Positions 1 to 8,433 of a DNA stretch of 33,490 bases are shown here, piece by piece. This DNA is from an uncultured Thiotrichales bacterium (lineage in GTDB: Bacteria > Pseudomonadota > Gammaproteobacteria > Francisellales > CACEW01): the NCBI GenBank assembly GCA_903870015.1, contig CAIQBE010000039.1:1-33490 (forward strand), written 5' to 3'. The translations under genes were made by a program, and so were the position numbers. Each line of letters starts with the position of its first letter. Within the stretch, counting starts at the first letter, position 1. Under the pieces are notes generated by a model. The model saw only the letters and a list, made by a program, of their open reading frames with translations, made no database searches and was not told the DNA's origin.

Positions 1-2798
1 GCTACTGAAGACGTCTGACTTTGTGACGCGCTTAGCGCTTGTGACGCACTGCCTGTTCCAGTCTGGGTTTGTGAGCTCGTCGCTGAACCAGTTAAGCTTT
101 GACTTTGCGATGAAGTAGACGTTCCCGAAGCTGTCGATGCTTGTGAACTGGTCTGACTAACTGATCCACTTGAAGCCTGTGAAATACTTTGCGTTTGTGA
201 ACGACTCTGGGTTTGTGAGCGCGTCGCTGAACCAGTTAAGCTTTGACTTTGTGATGGAGTAGACGTTCCCGAAGCTGTCGCTGTTTGTGAACCTGTCTGA
301 CTACCTGATCTACTTGGGCCTTGTGAAATACTTTGCGTCTGAGTTTCTGTTGGGCTTTGACTTTGTGAACCTGACAACGATTGGGAAACAGTTTGTGTTT
401 GTGACCCACTTACCGCTGCCGAAGCCGTTGCTGTCTGTGAGCCCGTTAACGATGGGGAACCAGTTAGCGCCTGCGACCCAGTTTGGGTTGCTGAAGCTGT
501 TACTGTTTGTGAATCTGACAATAGCTGGGACACAGTTTGCGTTTGCGAACCCGTCGGGGATTCAGATGCACTCGGAGTTTGTGAGCGCGTCGCCGATGCT
601 GTTAAGCTTCGACTTTGCGATCGGCTCGAAGTACCTGAAGACGTCTGACTTTGTGATGCGCTTTGAGACTGTGATCCACTGCCCGTTACTGTTTGGGCTT
701 GTGAACCAGTTTGGGTTTCTGAGCCCATCGCCGATACCGTTAAACTTTGACCTTGAGATCGGTTTGAAGACCCTGAAGACGAAGGAAAAAGGCCTCCAAG
801 CCAAAGACCCAAAAAAACAAACCCGGTGATGGCTCCTGCAACTCCTAAAGCAGAAAACACCAAACAAGGCGTAGAAATTGCACACAATCGTCTTGTTGGT
901 TTTGATTTTGTTTCTTTCATGGTAAAGGGAGGAATTGCGGACCAATCGAGCTTAGAAAGCTGGAGTTCTGATGGAAGATTAATCAAATCCTGATGCTCTC
1001 GTTTAGTCACCAGAGGAGCATCATTAGCCAAAACAAGATCAATGACATAATTTAACAACTTGCGTTCGAAATCAGGCAATAAAGATCGAGAAAAAGGCTC
1101 GCGAGATGGTAATGAAGCGGTAAATCCTTGCTGCCGGCGCCCACCAACAATAGGCGCATATAACACACCTGCTGTATCTGTACTTGATACATGCCGCGGT
1201 TGGTGCTGAGGGTCAACAAGAATAGTAGGAGAAAATGGAATTACACGAGACTGTCCTGTCGGCATTACTAATGCACTAGGGAGGGAAACCTTGTTAGCAA
1301 CCAACATCGGATTATAATAATTAGCAGATGGAACAACAGAAACTAAACGCGGAGGAGCAGCAAGACCCCAAGCCGGACGAAGATCAGAAGCAGGCAACAA
1401 CAATGCAGCACCAGTTGTGCCTGGAAAGACCACCTGAGCCATTTTTTCTGATACATCATAGGCAAGACCCTCAAGCAACTTTACTGCCGCCAACAAGCGT
1501 GCAGAAGTATCACTAACATTAGGATCCAGCGATCTACTGTTTAAATTAGGCGAACTCAAAACACGATACACGTCACCTAGAAACAACCGTATTTTGGGAA
1601 ACAAGCTATTAAGACCTGCGGTTAGCAAACGATGATCTTCCAAACCTGACAACGATTGGCGAAATGCATATAGTTTTTTGATGACGCCATTCACTTGCGC
1701 CTTAAATTGCAATAAAGCACGATCAAGTTCGGGATTTTCAGGATGATCAGATGCCGGGACCAAGCGCAACTTATCAGAAACACTAGGAACGAATGCCATA
1801 GCAACTGCAACACTGCTTGTTACTGCAGCAAGTGCAACATTTGGAATCAGTGGCTGCTCAGGCCTTAGCAAAGCCTCACGAATGGCTCTGACCCCGGAAA
1901 AAGCTCCTGCGGCTGCACTAGCTGGGGGCATTGGGACTACTGATTCATCCAATTCTTTTAACAACCACAACCACTGAGCCCGGCTAGCATAAGCACCTAT
2001 AGAACGCTCGGCAATAAAGTCTTGTAAAAAAGACCCCCGATCTCTAGAATAGGGGTAACCGGAGGGCTTAATATAAGGTTGTACTAGCCTACTCCCACGA
2101 TAACAAGAAATAAATTCCTGCATCACCATTAAATCCGTCACCAAATAAGAAAGAACTTTTTTAGTATTACCTTTAGCATCGCTAAGACCAACGCCATGAT
2201 GCAATAATTGACTAATACTAGGATGGCCACTAATAAATGCATATATTTTTTGAATAGCAGAAATAAGCGGGCTTGGATCAGAAGTAGGATGGCTTTGTAA
2301 CTGCAATCGTACATCTTGCATCAAGCTCATGGCAAAAATAGCAAGTTTTTCGATATTAGCAAGTTCAACAACAGGCTCACGACTAGCAATAATGTTACCC
2401 CAAATACTTGGGCGTGCAGTTTTAACACTGCCATCATGCGCCGTAAAAATATCCTTCGCACTAAAACGTGATGACGTTGAATCAGTTAAGTTTAATTCAT
2501 GAATATACCTAACAATCCCCGGAATCTGGGCTCTAAGAATAACAATCTGATTCTGCAAGTTAAATTCTGTATATAAAGGCCTGTCTTGCCCTGTTGATCC
2601 AATCCCTTTGGTGCGAAGTTTGCATAATGGCTCGCGAACATCGCGCGCAGTCCAAGGATCAACCACACCAACTAGCCCAGGACCTGTAGAACCTGACCGA
2701 CGCGCAATAGGGCTCAGAACAACAGGCGCAGAAGGATTTGTAGGTTCTGGAGTACGGTTAGAATGTGCCGAGCCAGGCCTTTCTTCTTCTCTGAACAT
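1..2798 (-). CDS. Large membrane protein with Ser/Thr/Gln repeat tail, paralogue A (3' end outside window)
   Basis: An uninterrupted minus-strand frame runs from ATG at 2798 (GGAG ten bases upstream) to the window edge, about 932 codons without a stop, so the C-terminus is missing. There is no signal peptide. Residues 1-626 are a mixed soluble region without a family I recognise. A basic stretch (K628-R637) precedes one hydrophobic helix at about 638-671, which by the positive-inside rule suggests N-terminus inside and C-terminus outside. From about 672 onward it is a low-complexity Ser/Thr/Gln/Ala/Gly tail built of short units such as SQSQSLTG. It shares the motif AMSLxQDxRL (M157) with the complete protein encoded at 3285-6533 (M141), as well as the same domain order, so I regard the two as paralogues. 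Function unknown; surface stalk protein or host-directed membrane protein are the options. I am confident of the gene, not of any role. Confidence 0.85.
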   Translation of the reverse strand, partial: MFREEERPGSAHSNRTPEPTNPSAPVVLSPIARRSGSTGPGLVGVVDPWTARDVREPLCKLRTKGIGSTGQDRPLYTEFNLQNQIVILRAQIPGIVRYIHELNLTDSTSSRFSAKDIFTAHDGSVKTARPSIWGNIIASREPVVELANIEKLAIFAMSLMQDVRLQLQSHPTSDPSPLISAIQKIYAFISGHPSISQLLHHGVGLSDAKGNTKKVLSYLVTDLMVMQEFISCYRGSRLVQPYIKPSGYPYSRDRGSFLQDFIAERSIGAYASRAQWLWLLKELDESVVPMPPASAAAGAFSGVRAIREALLRPEQPLIPNVALAAVTSSVAVAMAFVPSVSDKLRLVPASDHPENPELDRALLQFKAQVNGVIKKLYAFRQSLSGLEDHRLLTAGLNSLFPKIRLFLGDVYRVLSSPNLNSRSLDPNVSDTSARLLAAVKLLEGLAYDVSEKMAQVVFPGTTGAALLLPASDLRPAWGLAAPPRLVSVVPSANYYNPMLVANKVSLPSALVMPTGQSRVIPFSPTILVDPQHQPRHVSSTDTAGVLYAPIVGGRRQQGFTASLPSREPFSRSLLPDFERKLLNYVIDLVLANDAPLVTKREHQDLINLPSELQLSKLDWSAIPPFTMKETKSKPTRRLCAISTPCLVFSALGVAGAITGFVFLGLWLGGLFPSSSGSSNRSQGQSLTVSAMGSETQTGSQAQTVTGSGSQSQSASQSQTSSGTSSRSQSRSLTASATRSQTPSASESPTGSQTQTVSQLLSDSQTVTASATQTGSQALTGSPSLTGSQTATASAAVSGSQTQTVSQSLSGSQSQSPTETQTQSISQGPSRSGSQTGSQTATASGTSTPSQSQSLTGSATRSQTQSRSQTQSISQASSGSVSQTSSQASTASGTSTSSQSQSLTGSATSSQTQTGTGSASQALSASQSQTSSV
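62..349. repeat. 144-bp direct repeat, two copies, inside the tail of paralogue A
   Basis: The stretches 62-205 and 206-349 are imperfect direct copies with a 144-bp period (48 codons). Both begin TCTGGGTTTGTGAG and continue through CGTCGCTGAACCAGTTAAGC. The unit is itself made of shorter Ser/Gln/Thr units, so this is a higher-order repeat. The stretch 1-60 also resembles 631-690, so larger-scale duplication shaped the tail. Confidence 0.8.
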
Positions 2799-2883
2799 GA
2801 CTAAAAAACTCCATGAGTTACACGTTAAATTTTCAAAATTGGGTTCAAGCGACAGAAAATTGAAAAACCCGAATATCGACGAC

Positions 2884-2912
2884 ATACTATATATAATTTT
2901 GCAAAATATCAA
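2884..2912 (-). promoter_or_regulatory. Sigma-70-like promoter of paralogue A
   Basis: On the minus strand TTGATA (2912-2907) is followed after exactly 17 bases by TAGTAT (2889-2884). This gives an untranslated leader of roughly 80 bases before the ATG at 2798. The region is strongly AT-rich. Called from motif match only. Confidence 0.6.
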
Positions 2913-3063
2913 ACTGTTTTTATGTTTTTTTCAGATCAAAAAACACGAAATATTATTACATACGAATAAGTATAGATAAAAAAATTTAAAATAAATTGAA
3001 GAACAAAAAAAACATAAACAAAAAATTATAAAGTTTTTCGCAACAGCATTTCTGAAGATTTTA

Positions 3064-3222
3064 CACTGCTGTCCGGTTGGCTTAAAAAATTAGCTCAAGC
3101 TTCTGATAAATAGTAAAGACTGCTGCATAACCCAGGCCTAGACCTACTCCTCGCCGACATCATCCTTCAAAAAATTGCGCAGCAATTTTTAATGAATGCA
3201 GGGAATTATGCAACAATCTTAC
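3064..3222. repeat. Dispersed repeat: 68-bp shared block plus degenerate terminal-inverted-repeat element
   Basis: Positions 3064-3131 match 29714-29781 at 63 of 68 bases. From 3118 a second unit begins, AAGACTGCTGCATAA, and ends at 3208-3222 with TTATGCAACAATCTT, an imperfect inverted copy. Inside is the hairpin AAAAATTGC-GCA-GCAATTTTT, also found in the element at 32772-32947. This looks like a degenerate, shortened member of that family (MITE-like, no transposase). Confidence 0.75.
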
Positions 3223-3284
3223 TAATCAACTGGAGTAAGTTTAAGATCCACCGATAGATAGATAAGCGAAGCCTGAAACTACGA

Positions 3285-6200
3285 TTAACGACCACCTCTC
3301 AAAGATCTACGCACTAAAGACGGCTGTGCAACATTAGCAGCCGTATTCTGAAATGGCATCACCGTTTGAGGTGCAAACAGCTCTGCCCTTGCAGGAACCG
3401 CATCTCCATCATCAAAAGCCTGATACATACGGCGCGCACCACCAAATAAAGTACCGCGAAGCACCTTCGGACAAGGAGTCAAATCAATCACCGTAAAATT
3501 AAGACCATGACCAGGGCCCGTAGCACCACTGACCAGAAGCACTTGAGTGCCAAGAGCAAAATAAGTACACAGAGTCACTGGAAGACATGACGACTGTGGA
3601 ACACCCGCTATTTGCACTCCAACTGATATACCCGGACCGCCATAAACCGTTAATTCACGGGATAACGAATTCGGCTGAAGGCCAATAGAAAAAGATGACC
3701 CTAGCACTGACCTAGGCGGCAAATTAACAACCGAACATGAAGCTGATGGCGTGGAGGAAACAGTTTGCGTCATACTTTGACTTTGGCTAGCACTTGCGCT
3801 TTGCGATGATACTTGTGAGCCAGTCTGGGTTTGTGTCGCACTCTGAGTCCATGATGGGCCTTGGCTTTGCGATGAACTCTGCGTTTGTGAAACCGATGAG
3901 CCTTGGGATGAGCTCTGGGTTTGCGTCATTGAAGCAGCTTGCGTGGCAGTAATGCTTTGAGAGGCTGCTTGTGTTGTGGACGCGGTTTGCGTAATCGAAG
4001 ATGTTTGTGTTGAACTCTCTGAAGGCGTTGCCCACTGTGAAGATGATTGCGATACAGTATTGGCTTGCGAACTAGTGCTCGAACTCGTTTTCGAAATAGA
4101 CCCCTGCTGTGATGAGCTCTGCGTTTGGGTGTGAGACTGTGAAGATGATTGTGACACCGTGTCGGTTTGCGATGCAGTCATCGAAGCCGTACCAGATAAC
4201 GAACTTGTTTGTGACGCACTCTGCGTTTGCGTCGATAACTGAGAGGCGGATTGCGTGAATGATGCCATTTGGAATGCACTTTGAGAGCCTGATGTTGATA
4301 ATGACGCTGTGATCGCTAATGTTGGAGAACTGAATACCTGTGGAGTCACCGTCATACTGACAAGATTGGTAATATTCGCCAAGACACAACTACTGTTAAC
4401 AGCATTCAACTGACTATCAGGACAAGGAGGAATTACACCGCCTCTACTAAGCAGATAACCAGAAACCGCCAAAGTAATCATTGCCAATAAGGACAACGAA
4501 GTTTTTAAGCCATCTTTACGACGCGCGCAACGAATTGCCTGATCACGCTCCTTGCTTAATTTTTCAACCTTTGGTGCTTGAGCAGCAGCAATTTGGATCA
4601 CTTCAGGCGAAGCACTCATACCAGAAACACATCCAATATTCAAACGATAAAGTTCATCATGCAACTCCTGAAGATGAGCGGAATCATAACGCCGAGCCAA
4701 CAATTGTAAAATGCGAGAATTCAAAGCATCTTGAACAGGCAGAGCAGATCTATCAGCATCTTGAGTAACAGGAATAGCCGCTGAGCCAGTAACATAAGCA
4801 GAAGTCAATTCTACTGAGACATGATGACGAATGTCTCTAACACCTTCCCGACAATCAAAGACCGAAAAAATTTCTCTTAGGGTGTGATCCGTACAAGGCC
4901 CCCTAAAATAAAGCAATTTAGCCGCTTGCTTACGGGCCTCTGTAAACTTTTTAACATTCTTAGAATCAACTAACGCTGGCATATTCACAGGACGAGCTTT
5001 AGAAGCAGAAGCCATAGGATTCGGGACTACAACACCATTAGGAACAATAGGTCTCGCTGGTTTAATCGAAACAAGCACATCCTGAATCAATGCCCTTTGA
5101 AATTGGATATGCTGAGAACACTGACTGACAAATTTTTCATCTTTAGAACCCAAGTTACGAAAGGGAGGTGTTACTGCTACTGCAGCAATCACCACCTGCA
5201 AGGTCGCTTCAATGGTATTTAAACGTCTCTGGGTTAAATCCTGGGGATTCGCTGTTAATAAATGCGCAACATTTTGCGCTAACCGCCGCATATAACGCTC
5301 TAAAAATGCAAAATTCTCCCTAATAGAATTAGCACTCAACGCCCAGAGCTTCGTAGAAAAATGCGAACGATCACGCAACGATCTTTTCATCACAGAGGCA
5401 TACCCACGATCAAGACCAAACCACTGGGTCAAAGCTTTACAATCAAGATCTATTTGATCACGCACGGCATTACGGGCAGAACAAAAATGAATTCCCGATA
5501 CTCTATGAGAAAAATCGACATCAAAAGGAACATGATTCATACGGATTTTAAGCGAAGATATAATAGGCACAGGGGCTGGCGCAGCCACAGCTGCAGGTAC
5601 CTTTGGTCTTGGCCTTGGAGCAGGCGGCCTTGGCTTTAGCACAGGCAGCTCTGGCGAGGCATCAGAGTCTGAACTTGAGTCTGAACTTGAGTCTGAAGAA
5701 ACAATTACGACTGGGTCAGGCATCTCAGGATATGCGGCCGCCGCATCTAAAACAACCCTTTTAAAAAGGCCAAGAGAGCGCAAGGCAATAAAATCTGTAG
5801 CAAGCACACGAAGAGCTTCTTCTTCAGAAGAAACACTTTCGGCAATAAATGCAGAACCCTTATTAATCGCCTGATTACCAATACGCACATCATGAGCTAA
5901 CAACAATAAACGATGACGATCATGCTGACTAGATATTAAACTTCCCATAGAATCTGAAAGCTTTGGCTCACGGCCGGTATCAGAAAAAAATGAAGTCGTT
6001 CCTTGCTCAATCTTATCAAGTAATTTTTTTGATTCACACCCTAATAACTCCAAAGCAAGCCGGTTGTCTTTCCCATTAAGCGTTAATAAACGCGCATCTT
6101 GCCATAAACTCATCGCAGCAACACTAGCATCTTCTAAAACTCGCAAATAAGCCTCAACGGTAGCACGCGTCCGTTCCCCAACACCATAATACTCTGTGCT

Positions 6201-6533
6201 TGCAGCATCAAATTTTTCATGCAATTGAGATAAGTATGTAGTCATCAACGATTGATTGGTAAAAATACAAGTGCTCAGTGTATCTGTAGATCGTGTCGCC
6301 TGCCTCTGTCCAAAACGGCGAAGCCCGTCTGCAACCTTACCAGTATGGATAGCTCGCACACTACCCCTAGGAACTCTAGCTGGACCTGGACCCGCACCCA
6401 CCCCTGCTGCCGAAGCAGGCCTGCTGGCTAATTCCCCAGAAGCAGAACCAGCAGTACTTGGAGCCCCCACCCCTCTTGGGTGATAAAAAGGGTTAGCGGG
6501 AGAAGTAAATTGACCAGGATTTTCATACGACAT
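3285..6533 (-). CDS. 1082-residue membrane protein: soluble head, one TM helix, Ser/Gln tail, 4-Cys C-terminal module (paralogue B)
   Basis: Start ATG at 6533 is preceded by AAGGTG four bases upstream. There is no signal peptide. Visible parts: a Pro/Ala/Gly-rich start (1-55); a helical region with AMSLxQDxRL (around M141) shared with paralogue A; an acidic Ser run (about 279-293, repeated SDSS) followed by a Pro/Arg-rich segment (294-325); a second soluble region; a basic stretch and one membrane helix at about 679-695; Ser/Thr/Gln repeats at about 745-930; and a C-terminal module with C933, C983, C989 and C1021. The basic residues before the helix predict N-terminus inside, tail outside. 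The last residues are SLRGGR. The four-Cys spacing recurs in the signal-peptide protein at 15894-16589, which supports an extracytoplasmic tail. No known family recognised; function unknown. Confidence 0.92.
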   Translation of the reverse strand: MSYENPGQFTSPANPFYHPRGVGAPSTAGSASGELASRPASAAGVGAGPGPARVPRGSVRAIHTGKVADGLRRFGQRQATRSTDTLSTCIFTNQSLMTTYLSQLHEKFDAASTEYYGVGERTRATVEAYLRVLEDASVAAMSLWQDARLLTLNGKDNRLALELLGCESKKLLDKIEQGTTSFFSDTGREPKLSDSMGSLISSQHDRHRLLLLAHDVRIGNQAINKGSAFIAESVSSEEEALRVLATDFIALRSLGLFKRVVLDAAAAYPEMPDPVVIVSSDSSSDSSSDSDASPELPVLKPRPPAPRPRPKVPAAVAAPAPVPIISSLKIRMNHVPFDVDFSHRVSGIHFCSARNAVRDQIDLDCKALTQWFGLDRGYASVMKRSLRDRSHFSTKLWALSANSIRENFAFLERYMRRLAQNVAHLLTANPQDLTQRRLNTIEATLQVVIAAVAVTPPFRNLGSKDEKFVSQCSQHIQFQRALIQDVLVSIKPARPIVPNGVVVPNPMASASKARPVNMPALVDSKNVKKFTEARKQAAKLLYFRGPCTDHTLREIFSVFDCREGVRDIRHHVSVELTSAYVTGSAAIPVTQDADRSALPVQDALNSRILQLLARRYDSAHLQELHDELYRLNIGCVSGMSASPEVIQIAAAQAPKVEKLSKERDQAIRCARRKDGLKTSLSLLAMITLAVSGYLLSRGGVIPPCPDSQLNAVNSSCVLANITNLVSMTVTPQVFSSPTLAITASLSTSGSQSAFQMASFTQSASQLSTQTQSASQTSSLSGTASMTASQTDTVSQSSSQSHTQTQSSSQQGSISKTSSSTSSQANTVSQSSSQWATPSESSTQTSSITQTASTTQAASQSITATQAASMTQTQSSSQGSSVSQTQSSSQSQGPSWTQSATQTQTGSQVSSQSASASQSQSMTQTVSSTPSASCSVVNLPPRSVLGSSFSIGLQPNSLSRELTVYGGPGISVGVQIAGVPQSSCLPVTLCTYFALGTQVLLVSGATGPGHGLNFTVIDLTPCPKVLRGTLFGGARRMYQAFDDGDAVPARAELFAPQTVMPFQNTAANVAQPSLVRRSLRGGR
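3741..4290. repeat. Ser/Thr/Gln-coding low-complexity tract of paralogue B
   Basis: On the minus strand this encodes about 185 residues in short degenerate units such as SQSSSQ and TQTQSSSQ. The DNA units vary more between copies than those at 1-770, so this tract appears older or less recently homogenised. Other frames of this tract stay open because of the repeat and should not be taken as genes. Confidence 0.8.
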
Positions 6534-6569
6534 AAGACACCTTAAAATAAGAATTAAATTACAAGATAG

Positions 6570-6598
6570 ATTCTATATACAGATAATTTAAAAATCAA
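6570..6598 (-). promoter_or_regulatory. Sigma-70-like promoter of paralogue B
   Basis: Minus-strand TTGATT (6598-6593), 17-base spacer, TAGAAT (6575-6570), about 37 bases before the ATG. Its layout is nearly the same as the promoter of paralogue A (TTGATA, 17, TAGTAT). Confidence 0.6.
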
Positions 6599-6654
6599 GA
6601 GATTTATCGAGACATGCCTGACGAATGCAGACAAATAAAATTTAGGAAAAAAAA

Positions 6655-6674
6655 ATGCCACCCGAAGGTGGCAT
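6655..6674 (-). terminator. Intrinsic terminator of the porin gene
   Basis: Perfect 8-bp stem ATGCCACC/GGTGGCAT with a four-base loop that reads TTCG on the minus strand, giving the extra-stable C(UUCG)G tetraloop. A-run before and T-run after on the plus strand allow function in both directions. It lies 30 bases past the porin stop codon. Confidence 0.88.
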
Positions 6675-6703
6675 TTTTATTGTTAAACTCTGAACAAAAG
6701 AGT

Positions 6704-8050
6704 TTAGAACATTGCTGTAACATCAAGTGTAACAGTGTTGTTGTGAACACCATTACCTGCAATAACAGCAGGCAATCGACCAGGGGTAGGTATACCACTA
6801 CCACCAGCAATATTTTGGCTGTATGCATATTCAAGACCTGTCCAAACATTGTTAACAGGCTGAACACGATAACCCAATACAAACTGATACGCTTGAAGAT
6901 CATTGTTAGCGCCTAAGTACGCTTGGCTATAATCAGCATTGACGACAGATTTGTAACCCATCACTGCAAAATTATAATCAGCACCAACGTCCCACGCTTG
7001 CGCAGCCGTTGTACCACCTAAACGAGTAGCATTGGTAGCATTAACAGCACTGATGGTTGATACATACTCAGCTAACAGATCAAAGCCCATCGCCGAAACT
7101 TTACCATTCAAGTCCCAAGCACCATTGGTTCCAGCATTAGTGGTCTGGAATTGTGAAGCATTGATATAACCAGCACCTAGGTTCCAAGCAACACCACCAT
7201 TGGTCATGCCATAAGAAGCATTTAACGCAAAGTTGCTACCAAGATTACCGTTGGCAGAATAGAGGTTTGAGCTCTGAATAACGCTACCAGCAGAGGTATA
7301 ATTACCAAGCTGATTACCACCATTCATAATCGATGCGGTACCATTAAATCCGTAACCATTGAAGCCCACACCGGCGGTATTACCTTGAGCTTGGAATAAT
7401 GTACGTGTTAATGGGCTGTTATACATATCAACAGTTGCAAAGCTACCGAAGTCGATGTCTTTGTTACCTACGAAACCGTAAAAAGGTGCCTTGCTTAAGT
7501 TACCAAATACTAAGTAAGCATCTTGAATACCAAAGGCGTTACCCTCTAAAGCATTACCACCAATATTTGATTGACCTACTTGCAAATAACCAGTGACCCA
7601 GTTACCCGCAGCGACTGTAGTTGACAAATTCGCAGTGGTCAACTGAAGCGCAGAACCGTCGGTTCCATGAGAAGACGCTTGAATTTGCGGATTAGCAAAT
7701 GTAGGACTTAGATCAGGAGTATTCTCCTTGCTAGCATTGTCATAAGTAGCATCCGCTTGGAAATCTCCGCCCAATGTGATGGTTGAGAGGCTTCCTGTTT
7801 GACGCGCCTTTAACAAATTCATTTCTTTGCCTACACCACTGTAGTTGCTCATCATTTTCCAGGATAAGTTGGAATTAACACCAACCATGCTACCCATGGA
7901 TGAAGAATTACCTGATGAGTTAACTTGTGATTGCAACTGGTTAACTTGCGATTGCAAGCTTGCCAATTGGGAGTTCACATCTGCATGTGCCATAGTAGCA
8001 GTAGCAGCAAGAACGACACCCACGGATGTTGCGATCTTTCTTAATGTCAC
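6704..8050 (-). CDS. LbtU-like outer-membrane porin
   Basis: 448 residues from a GTG start at 8050; AGGAG lies eight bases upstream and no in-frame ATG fits as well. A signal peptide (about 1-23, cut after AHA) is followed by a short coiled coil rich in QSQVNQLQSQV (about 25-45). A Ser/Gly/Asn linker and a long stretch of alternating polar/hydrophobic strands follow, ending in Phe as outer-membrane beta-barrels do. This order matches the LbtU family, known from Legionella for siderophore (legiobactin) uptake without TonB; homologues also occur in other Legionellales and may serve as general porins. The substrate here cannot be read from sequence. Single-gene unit with its own promoter, structured leader and terminator. 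Confidence 0.75.
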   Translation of the reverse strand: MTLRKIATSVGVVLAATATMAHADVNSQLASLQSQVNQLQSQVNSSGNSSSMGSMVGVNSNLSWKMMSNYSGVGKEMNLLKARQTGSLSTITLGGDFQADATYDNASKENTPDLSPTFANPQIQASSHGTDGSALQLTTANLSTTVAAGNWVTGYLQVGQSNIGGNALEGNAFGIQDAYLVFGNLSKAPFYGFVGNKDIDFGSFATVDMYNSPLTRTLFQAQGNTAGVGFNGYGFNGTASIMNGGNQLGNYTSAGSVIQSSNLYSANGNLGSNFALNASYGMTNGGVAWNLGAGYINASQFQTTNAGTNGAWDLNGKVSAMGFDLLAEYVSTISAVNATNATRLGGTTAAQAWDVGADYNFAVMGYKSVVNADYSQAYLGANNDLQAYQFVLGYRVQPVNNVWTGLEYAYSQNIAGGSGIPTPGRLPAVIAGNGVHNNTVTLDVTAMF

Positions 8051-8081
8051 GTTATTTCTCCTTTCGTTAGTTTAAAACTTT

Positions 8082-8119
8082 TTGTGTGGACAGAACAACC
8101 GAACCTGGCTTCCACACAA
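8082..8119 (-). promoter_or_regulatory. Stem-loop in the porin 5' leader
   Basis: Perfect 9-bp inverted repeat TTGTGTGGA (8082-8090) / TCCACACAA (8111-8119) with a 20-base loop, just 32 bases before the GTG start. On the transcript the stem is followed by A-rich sequence, not U, so it is not a terminator. It could be an mRNA-stabilising hairpin, a small-RNA target or a protein-binding operator. Confidence 0.5.
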
Positions 8120-8390
8120 GCCTTGGGAGCAAGCTTACAATACTTTTTTATGCAATGCAAGTTCTTTGTTGCCCGAAAACTTCTTGGCTCGCAAGGTATC
8201 AACCACAAAAATTATAATGCCTATTTGCACTCATAAACAAACCATGATTTAAGGCACACCCAATGCCAGCAATCCCTGCAACAAAGCCTAAAAAAAACCA
8301 CACTTAATATGTAACAAGATTTAGCAAAGAACGGCGCGATAAAAAAACTAAGGTTTTGTTTTAAAATGCTTTTATCTTCAGATCAAAACA

Positions 8391-8423
8391 CAAAAACCTG
8401 GCCTTTGCAGTACAAAAGCCAGG
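8391..8423 (-). terminator. Intrinsic terminator of the peroxiredoxin gene
   Basis: Stem CCTGGC (8397-8402) / GCCAGG (8418-8423), extendable by A-T pairs, followed on the minus strand by a T-rich run (8396-8391). It sits 10 bases beyond the stop codon. Confidence 0.7.
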
Positions 8424-8433
8424 ATGATAACGA

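Larger units (their letters stand above)
2799..3284. other. Intergenic region between the two large paralogues (486 bp)
   Basis: No gene is supported here; the plus-strand reading frame through its left part is a shadow of paralogue A. It holds the promoter of paralogue A (2884-2912), an AT-rich stretch to about 3060, a dispersed repeat element (3064-3222) and a short GATA triplet run near 3252. I see no clear intrinsic terminator for the gene ending at 3285. Confidence 0.7.
8051..8433. other. Intergenic region between porin and peroxiredoxin (383 bp)
   Basis: No gene seen. It holds the porin leader stem-loop (8082-8119), a likely porin promoter on the minus strand (TTGTTT at 8240-8235, 18-base spacer, TATAAT at 8216-8211, implying a leader of about 150 bases) and the peroxiredoxin terminator (8391-8423). 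Confidence 0.55.

Noticed and set aside
1..780. CRISPR-like array suggested by regular short repeats
   Set aside because: The repeats have no constant unit with unrelated spacers; on the minus strand they keep one reading frame coding Ser/Thr/Gln, so they are a coding repeat.
287..829. 180-codon plus-strand frame and a 127-codon minus-strand frame at 562-945
   Set aside because: Both are shadows of the repeat tail of paralogue A, whose true frame is open through the whole region in another phase.
2608..2979. 123-codon plus-strand frame across the start of paralogue A
   Set aside because: Antisense to the well-supported N-terminus and promoter of paralogue A; no ribosome-binding site.
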